The notes: generated by a model from the letters alone, not told the origin. A stretch of DNA of 64,000 nucleotides from Psychrobacter sp. P11F6 (GCF_001435295.1 NZ_CM003594.1:558001-622000); one strand, 5' to 3'; shown: positions 8,413 to 19,155, counted from the first letter of the stretch. A program made the numbers and translations.

Positions 8413-9876
8413 TTATATTTTTGAGTCAGGAGTTTCCGCTTCTACTGCTAATTCCTCTGACTTAGCGGCTTCAGAATTCAGCGCATCAAACTCATCAAAC
8501 GCTTTTTCTTCTGCTTCGGTCATCGTCGGCTCTTCAACCTCGTCAGGCTTTTCGAAGTCTTCAAGTACTGGCATCAATAATGTGGCTTGTGCTAATGGCA
8601 GTACATCTAAAGGCTCTAAATTGGCCTGACCCAATAGTTGTCTTAGCGTATCGCTTGGCAAGCGAATCGTTAAACACTCATGCCCGCTGTCATCGTAGCT
8701 CTCTTCCTGAATAACACCCAGCTCATATAAGGCGTTTTTTAACTGACCTGCATGATAAGGTAAGGTCAACTCAAAGGTGGTGAGTGTACCAGTAAGTAAC
8801 TGCTGGACGGCTAACGACAACGCTTCCATACCTAGATTTTCTCTAGAAGAAACATAGACGCGATTGGGTTGTCCTTCGCTAGCATAACCAATATGTGCAG
8901 GCTCATCTGTCAAATCAATCTTGTTGTAGACATTGAGCACTGGTACATCATTATCAATCTCTGCTAATACGTCTTTGACCGCTTGAATTTGCTCATGCAT
9001 ATCTTCACTAGAAGAATCGATAACGTGTAGCAATAAATCTGCTTCCAAGGTTTCTTCTAATGTCGCATGAAAGGATTCGACCAACTCATGCGGCAGATGA
9101 CGGACAAAACCTACCGTATCGACCAAAACAACACGACCAACACCCTGCCAGTCTAAACGGCGTAAAGTGGGATCAAGCGTGGCAAATAATTTATCCGCTG
9201 CGTAGATATTCTCGTCGACCAAGCGGTTAAATAGCGTAGATTTTCCCGCATTGGTATAACCGACAAGCGAAATCGTCGGCACATCTGATTTTTGGCGACG
9301 GGCTCGACCTTGCGCACGTGTCTGTCTGACTTTCTCGATTCTGCTTTTAAGCTGATTCACGCGCACTTGTAGCAAGCGACGATCGGTCTCAAGCTGGGTT
9401 TCACCAGGTCCACGTAGACCAATACCGCCTTTTTGACGCTCCAAATGCGTCCAACCTCGTACCAAACGCGTCGATAAATGGTTGAGCTGCGCCAGCTCTA
9501 CTTGTAGCTTACCTTCATAAGTACGAGCACGCTGCGCGAAAATGTCCAATATCAAACCTGTACGATCCAGTACGCGACATTTGACCAAGGCTTCAATATT
9601 ACGCTCTTGTGATGGCGATAAGCTATGGTTAAATAAGACGATATCCGCATCATGTTCGCGTACCAATTCTGCTATTTCTTCTGCTTTACCGCTACCAACG
9701 AAGTATCTGGCATCGGGTCTTTGGCGTGAGCCTGTGACTAAAGCCAAACGATCAGCCCCTGCTGAGTCTGCTAACAGCTCAAATTCACCTAGATCATCAG
9801 GATCTTGAATTTGACGGATGTCTAAATGTACTATAATGGCGCGCTCGCCACCTTCGTGTCTTTCAAAATAATCCAA
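8413..9876 (-). CDS. hflX: Ribosome-associated GTPase HflX
   Basis: HflX binds the 50S subunit and splits stalled 70S ribosomes, mainly under stress. The 487-residue protein has the N-terminal HflX domain, the diagnostic GGIGLRGPGETQLE (150-163), G1 GYTNAGKS (206-213), G3 DTVGF (253-257) and G4 NKID (318-321). It is longer than E. coli HflX (426) by an acidic C-terminal tail of about 45 residues rich in Glu and Ala. In many gammaproteobacteria hfq is just upstream; here it is not, and an acyltransferase gene diverges instead. Confidence 0.96.
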   Translation of the reverse strand: MDYFERHEGGERAIIVHLDIRQIQDPDDLGEFELLADSAGADRLALVTGSRQRPDARYFVGSGKAEEIAELVREHDADIVLFNHSLSPSQERNIEALVKCRVLDRTGLILDIFAQRARTYEGKLQVELAQLNHLSTRLVRGWTHLERQKGGIGLRGPGETQLETDRRLLQVRVNQLKSRIEKVRQTRAQGRARRQKSDVPTISLVGYTNAGKSTLFNRLVDENIYAADKLFATLDPTLRRLDWQGVGRVVLVDTVGFVRHLPHELVESFHATLEETLEADLLLHVIDSSSEDMHEQIQAVKDVLAEIDNDVPVLNVYNKIDLTDEPAHIGYASEGQPNRVYVSSRENLGMEALSLAVQQLLTGTLTTFELTLPYHAGQLKNALYELGVIQEESYDDSGHECLTIRLPSDTLRQLLGQANLEPLDVLPLAQATLLMPVLEDFEKPDEVEEPTMTEAEEKAFDEFDALNSEAAKSEELAVEAETPDSKI

Positions 9877-10180
9877 AGAGTATCACCTATTTAATAAAGT
9901 AAATATATCGCTATTATCCATTCAGTAAACGTCGATATAGCGTTCATATGACCATATATATGTGGTCTCATCACCTAATATTAAAGCGTTCTAGCACAAT
10001 TAACGATGGTTTTATGTTACAGCGTAAATGAAAGCCATAGGCAAATCAGTGAACGCAGCAGAACTGGTTGAATAAACAGCAACTCAGTGAACAAATCGTC
10101 ACTGACTGAATAAATTTTGTTATACTCATGGCGCTTGTTTACGATATATAATCATAAGTTTTTAACCACGAGGGACACAG
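9877..10180. other. Divergent promoter region between hflX and the acyltransferase
   Basis: About 300 bases without a gene. It contains a small palindrome (GACCATATATATGTGGTC, 9950-9967) and a possible plus-strand -10 TATACT at 10121, without a good -35. Two similar segments ending TGAATAAA (about 10069-10078 and 10105-10114) are imperfect direct repeats. Confidence 0.4.
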
Positions 10181-10981
10181 ATGAGCCAATCTAAGTCAGG
10201 CTTCTCACTCAGACAACAGTTGGGGCGCGGCAAACAAATTGCTGGCATGACCACCACTATCGCTGGTGGATTGCGCGCCGCCCAACGTATTGGCGCATTT
10301 AAGCAGCCCCCACGCGAAAAATTGCCACGCTATATTCAAGCCTTTTGCCGCAAAATGGCAGGCTCTTTTGGCGTCAAGGTTGTGGCAGTCGAGCGTGTAG
10401 AGCAGCACCACGGATTATGGGTATCCAATCATGTGTCATGGATGGATATCCCTGTGGTGGGTACACTGAGTCCTGCTTTTTTCTTATCCAAAGCCGAAAT
10501 CGGTGAATGGCCTGTATTTGGTAAGCTGGCTCATGCAGCAGGCACGGTATTTATTGAGCGTGGTTCCGGTGATGCAGGATCGGTCGCCGCCCAAATTGCC
10601 AGTTTTTTGACCAAAGGTTTCTCGGTCATATTCTTCCCTGAGGCGACCACCACCGATGGTAAGAAAATCAAGCGTATTCATGGCACGTTGCTACAAGCTG
10701 CCATAGATGCTGACGTGCCCGTACGCCCGCTGGTAATTGCTTATGTCAATAAAGACGGCACGTTAAGTGAAGAGTTGCCTTACTATGGCAAGCTTACGAT
10801 GAAAGAGAGCCTAAAAAAGGTACTCGATACGAAAGATGTGACCGCCTATGTATTGCCACTGGAGCCAATAGATCCTAAAGGGTTGAGCAAAAGTGAATTG
10901 ACGGACTTGTTACAAGCCCGTATGCAAGAAGGTTTGGCCGAATTACATTCGCGAGTCTTAACGAAAGTCGCTAAAATATAA
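10181..10981 (+). CDS. PlsC-type 1-acyl-glycerol-3-phosphate acyltransferase family protein
   Basis: PlsC-family enzymes transfer an acyl chain to a lysophospholipid at the inner membrane. The 266 residues contain the HX4D motif in NHVSWMD (H84, D89), the GTVFIERG block and FPEATTTDG (P153, E154), the standard block order. The start ATG follows GAGGGACACAG. The length fits PlsC-like proteins, but lyso-ornithine-lipid acyltransferases share all these motifs, so the exact acceptor is uncertain. It stands alone, with a strong terminator downstream. Confidence 0.85.
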   Translation: MSQSKSGFSLRQQLGRGKQIAGMTTTIAGGLRAAQRIGAFKQPPREKLPRYIQAFCRKMAGSFGVKVVAVERVEQHHGLWVSNHVSWMDIPVVGTLSPAFFLSKAEIGEWPVFGKLAHAAGTVFIERGSGDAGSVAAQIASFLTKGFSVIFFPEATTTDGKKIKRIHGTLLQAAIDADVPVRPLVIAYVNKDGTLSEELPYYGKLTMKESLKKVLDTKDVTAYVLPLEPIDPKGLSKSELTDLLQARMQEGLAELHSRVLTKVAKI

Positions 10982-11025
10982 AGCGGTGACAGCATAATAG
11001 TTGTGAATATTTAACACGCTCTAAT

Positions 11026-11075
11026 AAAAAAGGCGCAAATCGCTCAGTTTATGACTGCGATTTGCGCCTTTTTTT
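11026..11075. terminator. Bidirectional terminator between the acyltransferase and aldo/keto reductase genes
   Basis: A 13-bp perfect stem (AGGCGCAAATCGC / GCGATTTGCGCCT) is flanked by an A run on the left and seven T on the right. It serves both convergent genes. Confidence 0.92.
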
Positions 11076-11151
11076 GTCGATTAAAAATACAGCAGCCTCA
11101 ATGCGCCAAAGTCTGGTTCTCATCAGACCATGGTGTCACCTCAAGCTAACA

Positions 11152-12192
11152 TTAGGGTGATGGATTAGGATGCTGGGTATGCACCGCTTCAATCGCTTCT
11201 AATACTTCTGAGTTTAAGGTTAAATGGATACTATCGATGTTGGATTTTAGCTGCTCGATCGTAGTAGCGCCAATAATATTACTGGTGACAAATGAGCGTG
11301 AGTTAACGAAAGCTAGTGCCATCTGTGCCATATCTAAATCTGCATCTGCCGCTATTTTGGCGTATTGAGCAGTGGCTGATAGCGCTTCTTCATTGGTATA
11401 GCGCGCAAAGCGATCATACATCGTCAGACGCGCACCCGCTGGACGTTTGCCATCGAGATATTTACCAGATAAGACACCAAAGCCAAGCGGTGAATAAGCC
11501 AATAGACCTACATTTTCACGGTGCGTAATCTCAGCCATAGCGACTTCATATAAGCGATTTAGCAAACTATAAGGATTTTGCACCGTGATAGGGGCGATCA
11601 AACCATTTTTATCAGCCTCCCATAGATAGCGCATCAGTCCCCAAGCGGTATCGTTCGATAGTCCATAAGCGCGAATACGCCCTTTTTTAATCTCATCATT
11701 TAACGCTTGAATGGTCTCTAGAAATGGCGTCAAATCATCTAATGGTTGCGATGCCATCTCTTCGGTATAGCCGCGCTGACTAAAAAAATTTGCTTGGCGT
11801 TCAGGCCAATGGAGCTGGTAAATATCGATATAATCGGTTTGTAAACGCTGAAGATTACCATCGATGGCGCTGCTAATATGTTCGGCATTAAAACGCGTTT
11901 GCCCATCACGCAAAAAATCCATCGGCGATATTTTGCTAGCAAGGATGACTTTATCGCGCTGTTTGGTTTGATTAAACCATGTACCCATGAAGCGTTCAGT
12001 ATCGCCTTGCTTGTCCTTATCTGGCGGCGATGGATACATCTCCGCCGTGTCCCAAAAATTCACCCCTTCGCTTAGCGCCATGTCCATTTGTTCATGTGCT
12101 TGGATCTCGGTATTTTGCTGTCCCCATGTCATCGTGCCTAAACAAATCTTAGAAACTTTTTCATTGAGTTGTGGCAACATTTGATATTGCAT
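11152..12192 (-). CDS. Aldo/keto reductase, Tas-like
   Basis: This NADPH-dependent oxidoreductase has the AKR barrel fold. The 346 residues carry the catalytic tetrad: D48 and Y53 in NFWDTAEMY, K87 in ILASKIS and H128 in DIYQLHWPE. The inserted stretch after Tyr (PPDKDKQGDTER) and overall length match the E. coli Tas type, a reductase of unknown natural substrate that can support tyrosine-auxotroph growth. It begins 49 bases after the FKBP gene on the same strand, so both may be transcribed together. Confidence 0.9.
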   Translation of the reverse strand: MQYQMLPQLNEKVSKICLGTMTWGQQNTEIQAHEQMDMALSEGVNFWDTAEMYPSPPDKDKQGDTERFMGTWFNQTKQRDKVILASKISPMDFLRDGQTRFNAEHISSAIDGNLQRLQTDYIDIYQLHWPERQANFFSQRGYTEEMASQPLDDLTPFLETIQALNDEIKKGRIRAYGLSNDTAWGLMRYLWEADKNGLIAPITVQNPYSLLNRLYEVAMAEITHRENVGLLAYSPLGFGVLSGKYLDGKRPAGARLTMYDRFARYTNEEALSATAQYAKIAADADLDMAQMALAFVNSRSFVTSNIIGATTIEQLKSNIDSIHLTLNSEVLEAIEAVHTQHPNPSP

Positions 12193-12241
12193 ATGAATGT
12201 CCTTTGTAAATGTATTTTTATAGCTGACAGTTTTTAAGCGA

Positions 12242-12739
12242 TTACATGAGTTTTATGCCAGTGACACCAGGCGGGGTAACTTTAAAGATTTTTACTTTAA
12301 ATAACAGGGATTGTCCGGCAAGGGGATGGTTAAAATCCACTTCGACTTGATCGTCATCGATTGCACTAATCGTACCCGGCAGCGTGTTTTTGCCTTTATC
12401 TTCGAATTCTACCATCATGCCGATTTCTGGATTATCAGCGATTAACGCAAACTGAGTACGGCTGAAATGTTGAATGTTGTCAGGATTCCAATCGCCAAAT
12501 GCCTGCTCTGGCTCAAGGTGGGCAGAGCGCGTGTCACCTGCGCGCAGGTTCATTAATACCTGCTCAAAGCCAGGTAACAAACTTTCATCACCAATGGTGA
12601 GCGTCACAGGCGCATCACGGCTAAAGGTAGAATCAATCATCGTACCGTTCTCTAGTGATACTTCAAAGTGCAGCTTTACAAGGCTACCAAAAGTGATACG
12701 GGTGTCTTCATTGGGATTGATAAATTGTGAGTCGGTCAT
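12242..12739 (-). CDS. fkpB: FKBP-type peptidyl-prolyl isomerase, SlpA/FkpB type
   Basis: The 165-residue protein has a split FKBP domain (LVKLHFEVSLENGTMIDST, then LLPGFEQVLMNLRAGD) with an inserted IF chaperone domain, as in SlpA. It catalyses cis-trans isomerisation of proline bonds and acts as a cytoplasmic chaperone. I chose the ATG at 12739; a TTG two codons upstream is also in frame. In many gammaproteobacteria slpA lies between lspA and ispH; here lspA is 2 kb away on the same strand with other genes between. Confidence 0.88.
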   Translation of the reverse strand: MTDSQFINPNEDTRITFGSLVKLHFEVSLENGTMIDSTFSRDAPVTLTIGDESLLPGFEQVLMNLRAGDTRSAHLEPEQAFGDWNPDNIQHFSRTQFALIADNPEIGMMVEFEDKGKNTLPGTISAIDDDQVEVDFNHPLAGQSLLFKVKIFKVTPPGVTGIKLM

Positions 12740-12887
12740 AGTCAACAGCCATTTATTACGGGATTAGGAATTGGTTTGGCAAATAATATAAGAAATGATA
12801 AGCCATCTTGGAGAGTATGTAAGCGTAAATAGTGTAACGCAAATAGTGTAATATATTTGGCAATTCTAAGAGCAGGCAGGGGGTTTT

Positions 12888-13559
12888 ATGGTAAATAAAC
12901 AACAAGGTCACATTAAAAAGTGGCAAGACGACAAAGGCTTTGGTTTTATCGAAACACAGAATGGTGATTCAATATTCTTTCATATCAATGAGTTTAAAGC
13001 GCGTCGTCGCCCTGAGGTCGGTGAGCCCGTTGTTTTTACATTTGGGCAGGACAATCAAGGGCGTATGCAAGCAAAAGATGTACAAGAGCTGAGCTTTGTG
13101 CAGCAAAAAATGGCGCAAAAAAATCAGAAAATCCGTCAGCGTAATCACAAACGTAGCATGCAAGCAGACTTTGAAGCGGGACAAAAGAAACGTTTGTTCC
13201 TTGGTGTGGGCTTTTATGGCGTATTAATCTTGTTGGCTGCCATGAACAAGCTCAGCTGGCTGGTTGTGGGTTGGTATGTGGCTTTGGGTCTCATTACTTA
13301 TATGATGTATGCCAAAGACAAAGCCGCTGCTCAGAATAATGATTGGCGCACACCTGAATCAACCTTGCATCTGCTAAGTGCGCTGGGCGGTTGGGTGGGC
13401 GCGATGGTTGCGCAGACGTATCTACGCCACAAGTCGCAAAAGCCTGAATTTCGAGTGGCGTATTATTTGACTGTTCTCATCAATATGGCGGGGTTGTTGT
13501 TTATATTGACAGGAGGAAGCTTGAAATTTTTGCAAGGATTACTTGATTCTTTGGTATAA
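12888..13559 (+). CDS. Cold-shock domain fused to DUF1294 membrane domain
   Basis: The 223-residue protein begins with a cold-shock OB fold (about residues 4-66; RNP1-like KGFGFIE, RNP2-like SIFFHI), then a basic, Gln-rich linker, then three or four membrane helices of DUF1294 type (YMMYAKDKAAA, followed by SALGGWVGAM). Such CSD-DUF1294 fusions occur widely in proteobacteria with unknown function. The layout suggests a nucleic-acid-binding domain tethered to the inner membrane. The start ATG follows GCAGGGGGTTTT. It is alone in its unit. Confidence 0.9.
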   Translation: MVNKQQGHIKKWQDDKGFGFIETQNGDSIFFHINEFKARRRPEVGEPVVFTFGQDNQGRMQAKDVQELSFVQQKMAQKNQKIRQRNHKRSMQADFEAGQKKRLFLGVGFYGVLILLAAMNKLSWLVVGWYVALGLITYMMYAKDKAAAQNNDWRTPESTLHLLSALGGWVGAMVAQTYLRHKSQKPEFRVAYYLTVLINMAGLLFILTGGSLKFLQGLLDSLV

Positions 13560-13742
13560 AAGCACTTGTTTATTTATCATAGTGAGCGGTGTAGTTTTGA
13601 TGTTTAATGCTTAAGTCTAAAATAAACGGCTGATGAAACATCAAAGTTTTATATCTTGAGTGGCTGGTTGCCGTGCATTGGTATTTTGTGCGAGTATGAT
13701 GAATTGTACGCAATAAGCACGATTTTTCAGGATAAACCTTAA

Positions 13743-14387
13743 ATGGATTTAATTAATAATAAAAGGCGAACGCAAGTGATTACTTTATACAAATACACCC
13801 ATCCAAGTCGCGCTGAAACGGTCATTTGGGCATTGCAGGAGCTGGGCTTAGAATATGAGACCAAAGAAATAGATGGCAAAAAAGGAGAGCAGCGAAGCCC
13901 TGAGTTTCTAGCCGTTAATCCCTTTGGTAAAATCCCTACCATCACACATGAAGGCAAACACTTTACTGAGTCGTTGGCTATTATTGAATATCTCAATGAG
14001 TTACACCCTGACAAACCTTTGACACCAAACACAGCAGATGAGAACTTCGCTGAGAAAAACTATAAACTTCGCCAAGTGATTTCATTTGGCATGATCGAAA
14101 TTGAGAGTTATCTATGGATACTCACCAAAATCAAGGTATTAGACAATTATGAAAACTGGCCTGAGGGCACCGCTAACAACTGCATGAAGTGTATCCAAAA
14201 AGCCCTGCCGATTGCTTATGCTTGGGTAGATGAGCAGGAGTATATAGCGGGGGACAGCTTTACGCTGGCAGACATTTATTATCAGCATTTGTTTTCATGG
14301 TTAAAGATGCTGGGCGTTGAGTTGCCTGAGCAGGTTCAAGATTATCTTAAAAAATTATCGAAGCGAGAGAAATTTCCTAAGAGATAA
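13743..14387 (+). CDS. Glutathione S-transferase family protein
   Basis: An N-terminal thioredoxin-like domain (ITLYKYTHPSRAETV, NPFGKIPTI with the cis-Pro, and FTESLAIIEYL with the Glu-Ser glutathione contact) is followed by an all-helical C-terminal domain containing the N-capping box FTLADIYY. The total of 214 residues is normal for the family. The ATG at 13743 has AGGA ten bases before it. An internal GTG at 13776 would give the more usual MITLY start, so the first 11 residues are uncertain. The substrate is unknown. Confidence 0.9.
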   Translation: MDLINNKRRTQVITLYKYTHPSRAETVIWALQELGLEYETKEIDGKKGEQRSPEFLAVNPFGKIPTITHEGKHFTESLAIIEYLNELHPDKPLTPNTADENFAEKNYKLRQVISFGMIEIESYLWILTKIKVLDNYENWPEGTANNCMKCIQKALPIAYAWVDEQEYIAGDSFTLADIYYQHLFSWLKMLGVELPEQVQDYLKKLSKREKFPKR

Positions 14388-14470
14388 TCAATCATGACTT
14401 TCAGCTGTTAAGAGTGGCGTATAGGCGCAATACTCTATGCCAATAGCCTTTATCAGAAAAAATGATGAAT

Positions 14471-14508
14471 AAAAAAGGTGGGTTACGACTGCGTAATCCA
14501 CCTTTTTT
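14471..14508. terminator. Bidirectional terminator between the GST gene and lspA
   Basis: The stem AAAAAAGGTGGGTTACG / CGTAATCCACCTTTTTT has one G-T pair and loop ACTG, with A and T runs on both sides. It serves both convergent genes. Confidence 0.9.
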
Positions 14509-14546
14509 ATTTATAAATCTAACTGTCTTAATAATGCGATTTAAAA

Positions 14547-15194
14547 TTATGACCGCGGCATTTCACGCTTTTTTTCTAAAAACAGCATGTCAATGACAAT
14601 TAACGCCACACCGATACTAATGCCCATATCCGCAATATTAAAAATAGGGTAATGCCAGACATCGGCGTTATGTACATGGATAAAGTCGATGACGTGACCA
14701 TGCAGCAAGCGGTCAATGAGATTGCCAACCGCACCGCCGAGCACTAGTGCTAGACCTGTCGATAGTAGCTTGGCTTGGCGTGGGGCTTTTATTAGGTAGC
14801 CGATTAAAAATAGCGACATTATCAATGCCAATCCTGAAAAAAACCACTTCTGCCAACCACCAGCATCTGCCAAAAAGCTAAATGCCGCGCCATAGTTGTA
14901 TGCCAATGTCCAATTCAGAAAAGGCTCAATCACAGGCACTGGCTCATGAAAAGTCAGCTTAGTTTCAGCCAGCCACTTCGTCCATTGATCGATAATTAGC
15001 ACGACCAACGATAGGAGATACCACGTAAACGCACGACGGCCATTCGCAATCATTTTTGACGTCTTATTCAGACGACTTTTCGGTGTCGTTGAGCTGCCTG
15101 TGGTTGCATGAGCTGGTTCAGGTGATTTATCGACTTCACCATATGGCGGCTTGTTGTCTGATGATTCTGTTGAGTTAGGCGTATGGTTAGGCAT
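14547..15194 (-). CDS. lspA: Lipoprotein signal peptidase (signal peptidase II)
   Basis: LspA cleaves the signal peptide of diacylglyceryl-modified prolipoproteins at the inner membrane. Four membrane helices are visible, and the two catalytic aspartates lie in GNLIDRL (D161) and FNIADMGIS (D189), numbered from the ATG at 15194. The protein is 215 residues, longer than E. coli LspA (164), because of a hydrophilic N-terminal extension of about 50 residues rich in Ser, Thr and Pro. The start overlaps the ileS stop by eight bases, so the genes are translationally coupled. Confidence 0.95.
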   Translation of the reverse strand: MPNHTPNSTESSDNKPPYGEVDKSPEPAHATTGSSTTPKSRLNKTSKMIANGRRAFTWYLLSLVVLIIDQWTKWLAETKLTFHEPVPVIEPFLNWTLAYNYGAAFSFLADAGGWQKWFFSGLALIMSLFLIGYLIKAPRQAKLLSTGLALVLGGAVGNLIDRLLHGHVIDFIHVHNADVWHYPIFNIADMGISIGVALIVIDMLFLEKKREMPRS

Positions 15195-18033
15195 AGTGGC
15201 GCACCTCACCATCACCGCTGACGTTAGTCACGCAGCGTGCGCATAGTTCTGGATGTGCACTATCGGTACCGATATCATCACGGATATGCCAGCAGCGTAC
15301 GCACTTGGTGCCAGTTGCGGCGCTCACATTGACCACTAAGTCTACTGATTCATCCGTGCTGGCGTCAGTTTGCTCATCGGTGCTTGTTTTAACGGCAGGA
15401 GCGTCGCTCATAGGTTTCAAAGTTGCGCTACTAGTGATTAGTACAAAGCGCAGCTCTTCACCCAGCTTGGCCAAGCTTTCATGCATTGCCCCGTCAGCAT
15501 ATAGATTAACATCGGCAGACAAGTTAGCGTTGATGATTTTTTCACCACGTGCCGTTTCGATATGTTTATTGACCATATCCTTTGCCAACATGATACGTTG
15601 CCAGTCATCGTTGCTGATCGCGCTTAGCTCAAATTCTGGAAATTTATACCATTCTTCAGTAAATACATAACTGTCAGCACCATGCAATACTTCCCACGCT
15701 TCTTGTGCCGTGAATGATAAAATCGGCGTAATCCAGCGAATGAGTGCCTGAACGATATGATAAATAGCCGTTTGCGCAGAGCGGCGTGGCTGTCCATCAG
15801 TCTGAGTCGTATACTGACGATCTTTGATAATATCTAAATAGAAACTACCCAAATCTTGCGAACAGAACGCAGTAATATGCTGGGTGACTTGGTGAAAATC
15901 CATGGCATCATAAGCACTGATGATTTGTGCTTGCACGGTTTGCGCGCGCTCAATGATGAATTTATCAAGGCTGACCAGCTCATTGATATCGACGCTGTTG
16001 GTCGCAGGATCAAAGTCATCGGTATTGGCAAGTAAGAAACGCAGGGTGTTACGGATACGGCGATACATATCGATTGCGCCTTTAAAGACCGTTTTACCCG
16101 CGCTCATCTCATAACGATAGTCGCTTGATGCAATCCACAAACGCAGCATGTCCGCGCCTGTTTTATTGATCTCTTCCTGCGGCGTGATGATATTACCCAG
16201 TGACTTACTCATCTTGCGACCGTTTTCATCAACCACAAAACCATGCGTCAGTACTTGCTTAAATGGTGGGCGACCGTACATGGCTTCTGATGTCAATAAT
16301 GAAGTCTGGAACCAACCGCGATGTTGGTCAGAGCCTTCCAAGTAGATATCTGCTGGGTTGGTCAATTCATCACGTTGCTCAAGTACGGCAAAATGCGTCG
16401 TGCCAGAGTCAAACCAAACGTCTAAGGTGTCGGTTGCTTTGTCATAGTCAGCAGCCTCGTTGCCTAAGAAGTCTTCACAGCTGGCATCAAACCAAGCTTC
16501 CACGCCGCCCGCATCAATTTTTTGTGCAGCGACTTCCATCAGCTCAAGCGTGTTTGGATGCAGCTCGCCTGTTTCTTTATGGGTAAAGAAAGTAATCGGC
16601 ACGCCCCATGTACGCTGACGTGAGATACACCAATCTGGGCGACCCGTCATCATGGCTTCGATACGGTTTTGTCCCCATGCCGGTGTCCAGCTTACTGCTG
16701 GAATATCAGCAAGAGCACGCTCACGCAGACCTTTGGTTTCCATATTAATAAACCACTGCGGCGTTGCGCGGAAAATAATCGGCGACTTATGACGCCAGCA
16801 ATGTGGATAGCTATGCTCAATCTTGGTATGACTGATTAGATGTCCATTGTCATGCAGTGCGGCGATGATTTTTGGATTGGCCTTATAAATGTGCTCGCCC
16901 GCAAATACCGCTGCGCTGTCCAGATAAACGCCCGTACCACTGACTGGGTTTTCAACGGGTAAGTTATATTTAAGACCTACGATATAATCGTCAAGACCGT
17001 GACCGGGTGCTGTATGGACGAGGCCAGTACCACTATCAGTGGTCACGTGATCGCCTAGAATTAATGGCACTTGACGGTCTGCAATCAGTGGGTGCTGGGC
17101 ACGCAAGCCTTCAAGCTCGCGCCCAGATACGGTAGCTAACACGCCCTGATTGCTAAGTTTAAGTTCCGTTAATGCTGTTTCAACCAAATCCGCGGCTAAT
17201 AGCAAATTACCTTTTTCAGTCGCGACCACGCTATAGTTATGCTCAGGATGTACAGAGATGGCTTGGTTAGCAGGTAGTGTCCAAGGGGTCGTCGTCCAAA
17301 TAACAGCGGCGATATTACCCGCTACGTCAGCCAACGAGGCAACCTTATCGGTATCCAAAACATCAAAGCTCACATAGATAGCATCAGACACTTTATCTTG
17401 GTATTCAACCTCAGCTTCAGCTAGGGCGGAGCTACAGTCCAAGCACCAGTTGACGGGCTTCATACCGCGAGTGACATGACCATTGTCATAAATTTTGGCA
17501 AGGGCGCGTACGATGTTGGCTTCTTGGTGGAAGTTCATCGTTAGATAAGGGTTGTCCCAATCACCAAACACGCCCAAACGTTTGAAGTCTGCTTTTTGCA
17601 ATTCAATCTGTGTGCTCGCATACTCGCGGCACAAACCACGAAATTCGGTAGCAGAGATTTTTTGACCGACCTTGCCGACTTTGGCTTCGACCTTTTGCTC
17701 GATAGGCAGACCATGACAGTCCCAACCGGGGACATAAGGCGCATCAAAGCCTGATAGCGTTTTTGACTTCACGATAATGTCTTTGAGTACTTTATTAACC
17801 GCGTGACCCAAGTGAATCTGACCGTTGGCGTATGGAGGACCATCGTGCAAAATGTATTTGGTCGCCCCAGCACGTGCCTGACGAATTTTGCCGTACACAT
17901 CATCCGCTTCCCAAGCAGCAAGCCAATCTGGCTCGCGCTTGGCAAGGTTTGCACGCATCGCAAATGGCGTGTCGGCAAGGTTTAGCGTGTCTTTATAATC
18001 CTGGCTTGGCGTATCAGTACTTTTATCAGTCAT
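15187..18033 (-). CDS. ileS: Isoleucyl-tRNA synthetase
   Basis: This enzyme charges tRNA-Ile with isoleucine and edits valine. The 948-residue class I synthetase has the HIGH-type motif HLGH (74-77), the editing-domain segment [10 protein letters not shown] (247-256), KMSKS (607-611) and a C-terminal zinc-binding segment with cysteines in CVRCWH and CARCV. The length equals the bacterial type-1 enzyme. It forms an operon with lspA, as in E. coli, but ribF, the usual upstream neighbour, is absent; about 425 non-coding bases precede it. Confidence 0.98.
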   Translation of the reverse strand: MTDKSTDTPSQDYKDTLNLADTPFAMRANLAKREPDWLAAWEADDVYGKIRQARAGATKYILHDGPPYANGQIHLGHAVNKVLKDIIVKSKTLSGFDAPYVPGWDCHGLPIEQKVEAKVGKVGQKISATEFRGLCREYASTQIELQKADFKRLGVFGDWDNPYLTMNFHQEANIVRALAKIYDNGHVTRGMKPVNWCLDCSSALAEAEVEYQDKVSDAIYVSFDVLDTDKVASLADVAGNIAAVIWTTTPWTLPANQAISVHPEHNYSVVATEKGNLLLAADLVETALTELKLSNQGVLATVSGRELEGLRAQHPLIADRQVPLILGDHVTTDSGTGLVHTAPGHGLDDYIVGLKYNLPVENPVSGTGVYLDSAAVFAGEHIYKANPKIIAALHDNGHLISHTKIEHSYPHCWRHKSPIIFRATPQWFINMETKGLRERALADIPAVSWTPAWGQNRIEAMMTGRPDWCISRQRTWGVPITFFTHKETGELHPNTLELMEVAAQKIDAGGVEAWFDASCEDFLGNEAADYDKATDTLDVWFDSGTTHFAVLEQRDELTNPADIYLEGSDQHRGWFQTSLLTSEAMYGRPPFKQVLTHGFVVDENGRKMSKSLGNIITPQEEINKTGADMLRLWIASSDYRYEMSAGKTVFKGAIDMYRRIRNTLRFLLANTDDFDPATNSVDINELVSLDKFIIERAQTVQAQIISAYDAMDFHQVTQHITAFCSQDLGSFYLDIIKDRQYTTQTDGQPRRSAQTAIYHIVQALIRWITPILSFTAQEAWEVLHGADSYVFTEEWYKFPEFELSAISNDDWQRIMLAKDMVNKHIETARGEKIINANLSADVNLYADGAMHESLAKLGEELRFVLITSSATLKPMSDAPAVKTSTDEQTDASTDESVDLVVNVSAATGTKCVRCWHIRDDIGTDSAHPELCARCVTNVSGDGEVRHYA

Positions 18034-18458
18034 AGAAGGTGTCTTTTTAGAAGATGGATTAAAAATCGATGTAAAGTCAGATGTGACATTTAGGGTAATG
18101 CTTAGCTGGCTGCTTAACCGTTGATGATCGCTTTCTCACTTATAAGATATCGCTGTGCATCAACGTCATAAATATGCTCACGTCAATAATAAATGCTATC
18201 GAGACGAATGCAACATAAAATATGCTTATGGATAATAAAATACCGTGATAGCAATAAACTAAAAAGAGGCAATGAGATTGGCAGCTATTATATGACAAAA
18301 AGGCTAGGGTAAAAAGAGCTGGTCAGTATTGTCCTTATTTTAGCCAAAACCAATCATTTATATGAGTGATGCATCACCTATTGAATCATACGGATGGCAA
18401 GTGCCATTGTCTACCGACTGGACTCTAAATAATTGGACTCTAAACAGCAGGCTAAGCG
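18034..18458. other. Non-coding region upstream of ileS
   Basis: No gene is seen. It should hold the ileS promoter (minus strand). A 15-bp near-tandem repeat (TGGACTCTAAATAAT then TGGACTCTAAACAGC, 18418-18447) lies just after the thioredoxin gene stop. No T-box-like structure is seen. Confidence 0.4.
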
Positions 18459-19010
18459 TTAAAAAACTGATGATAACCATAAGCGCAATTTCAGCGACCA
18501 TAAGGGTTGAATGCCCGTCAAACCTTGAGTCATCTCGCCATCCTTTAAGATGACATACGAAGGCGTCACTTGTCCTTGCCAATCAGCGAAGATGCTGCCT
18601 TCTTGATCATTTATCGTCGTAAAGCGATAGCTATTTTCATTAAGGTAGCGGTGCAGCTCTTGGTCAGTGCCTGATTTAATGGCAATCGTAACGACCGGAT
18701 AATCATTTGCGGCGGCAAGTTTGTCTATGGTCGGCGAGGTGATACTACAAATGGGACACCACGTGCCCCAAAAATACACCAGCGTTGGTTGTTCATTGCT
18801 CAGCGCCGCTAAGTCAACGACTTGCCCTTGATAATCGGTCAGTTGCAATTGCGGGTTGGCGGGCATGATAGGTTGTCGCCACCAATTAATAGCGGTATAA
18901 ATAACAGCAAATACCAAGCCATATATGAGTAGATTTTTAGCGATAGACAACCCCTTTTGCTTGGGTGTTTTCTTTGGCTTTTTAATGGGTTTTTCAGTAT
19001 CAATCGTCAT
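18459..19010 (-). CDS. Membrane-anchored thioredoxin-like protein (TlpA/ScsD type)
   Basis: The 183-residue protein has a basic cytoplasmic N-terminus, one membrane helix (about residues 24-42) and a thioredoxin fold facing the periplasm. The active site is WGTWCPIC (C85, C88) and the cis-proline is in VTPSY. This resembles ScsD/TlpA-like oxidoreductases that reduce or exchange disulfides in exported proteins. No other scs or cytochrome-maturation gene lies nearby, so the client is unknown. It has no partner gene in an operon. Confidence 0.87.
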   Translation of the reverse strand: MTIDTEKPIKKPKKTPKQKGLSIAKNLLIYGLVFAVIYTAINWWRQPIMPANPQLQLTDYQGQVVDLAALSNEQPTLVYFWGTWCPICSITSPTIDKLAAANDYPVVTIAIKSGTDQELHRYLNENSYRFTTINDQEGSIFADWQGQVTPSYVILKDGEMTQGLTGIQPLWSLKLRLWLSSVF

Positions 19011-19069
19011 AATGGCTACTTTTTTGCTATAGGTATTGTGTAAATGGCTTTAATAAGTGGTTGTTGATA

Positions 19070-19100
19070 GATAAAAATAAACGGCTGAAATGTCAGCCGT
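19070..19100 (-). terminator. Terminator after the GNAT-nitrilase gene
   Basis: An 8-bp stem ACGGCTGA / TCAGCCGT is followed on the minus strand by TTATTTTTAT. It lies 55 bases after the stop. Confidence 0.75.
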
Positions 19101-19155
19101 ATTACTCATAAATTTTATTAAACCGTGCTCAGTGTTGGTATTTTAAAGTGACTGA

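Noticed and set aside
18034..18458. T-box or other riboswitch upstream of ileS
   Set aside because: No T-box sequence or terminator-antiterminator pair could be recognised.
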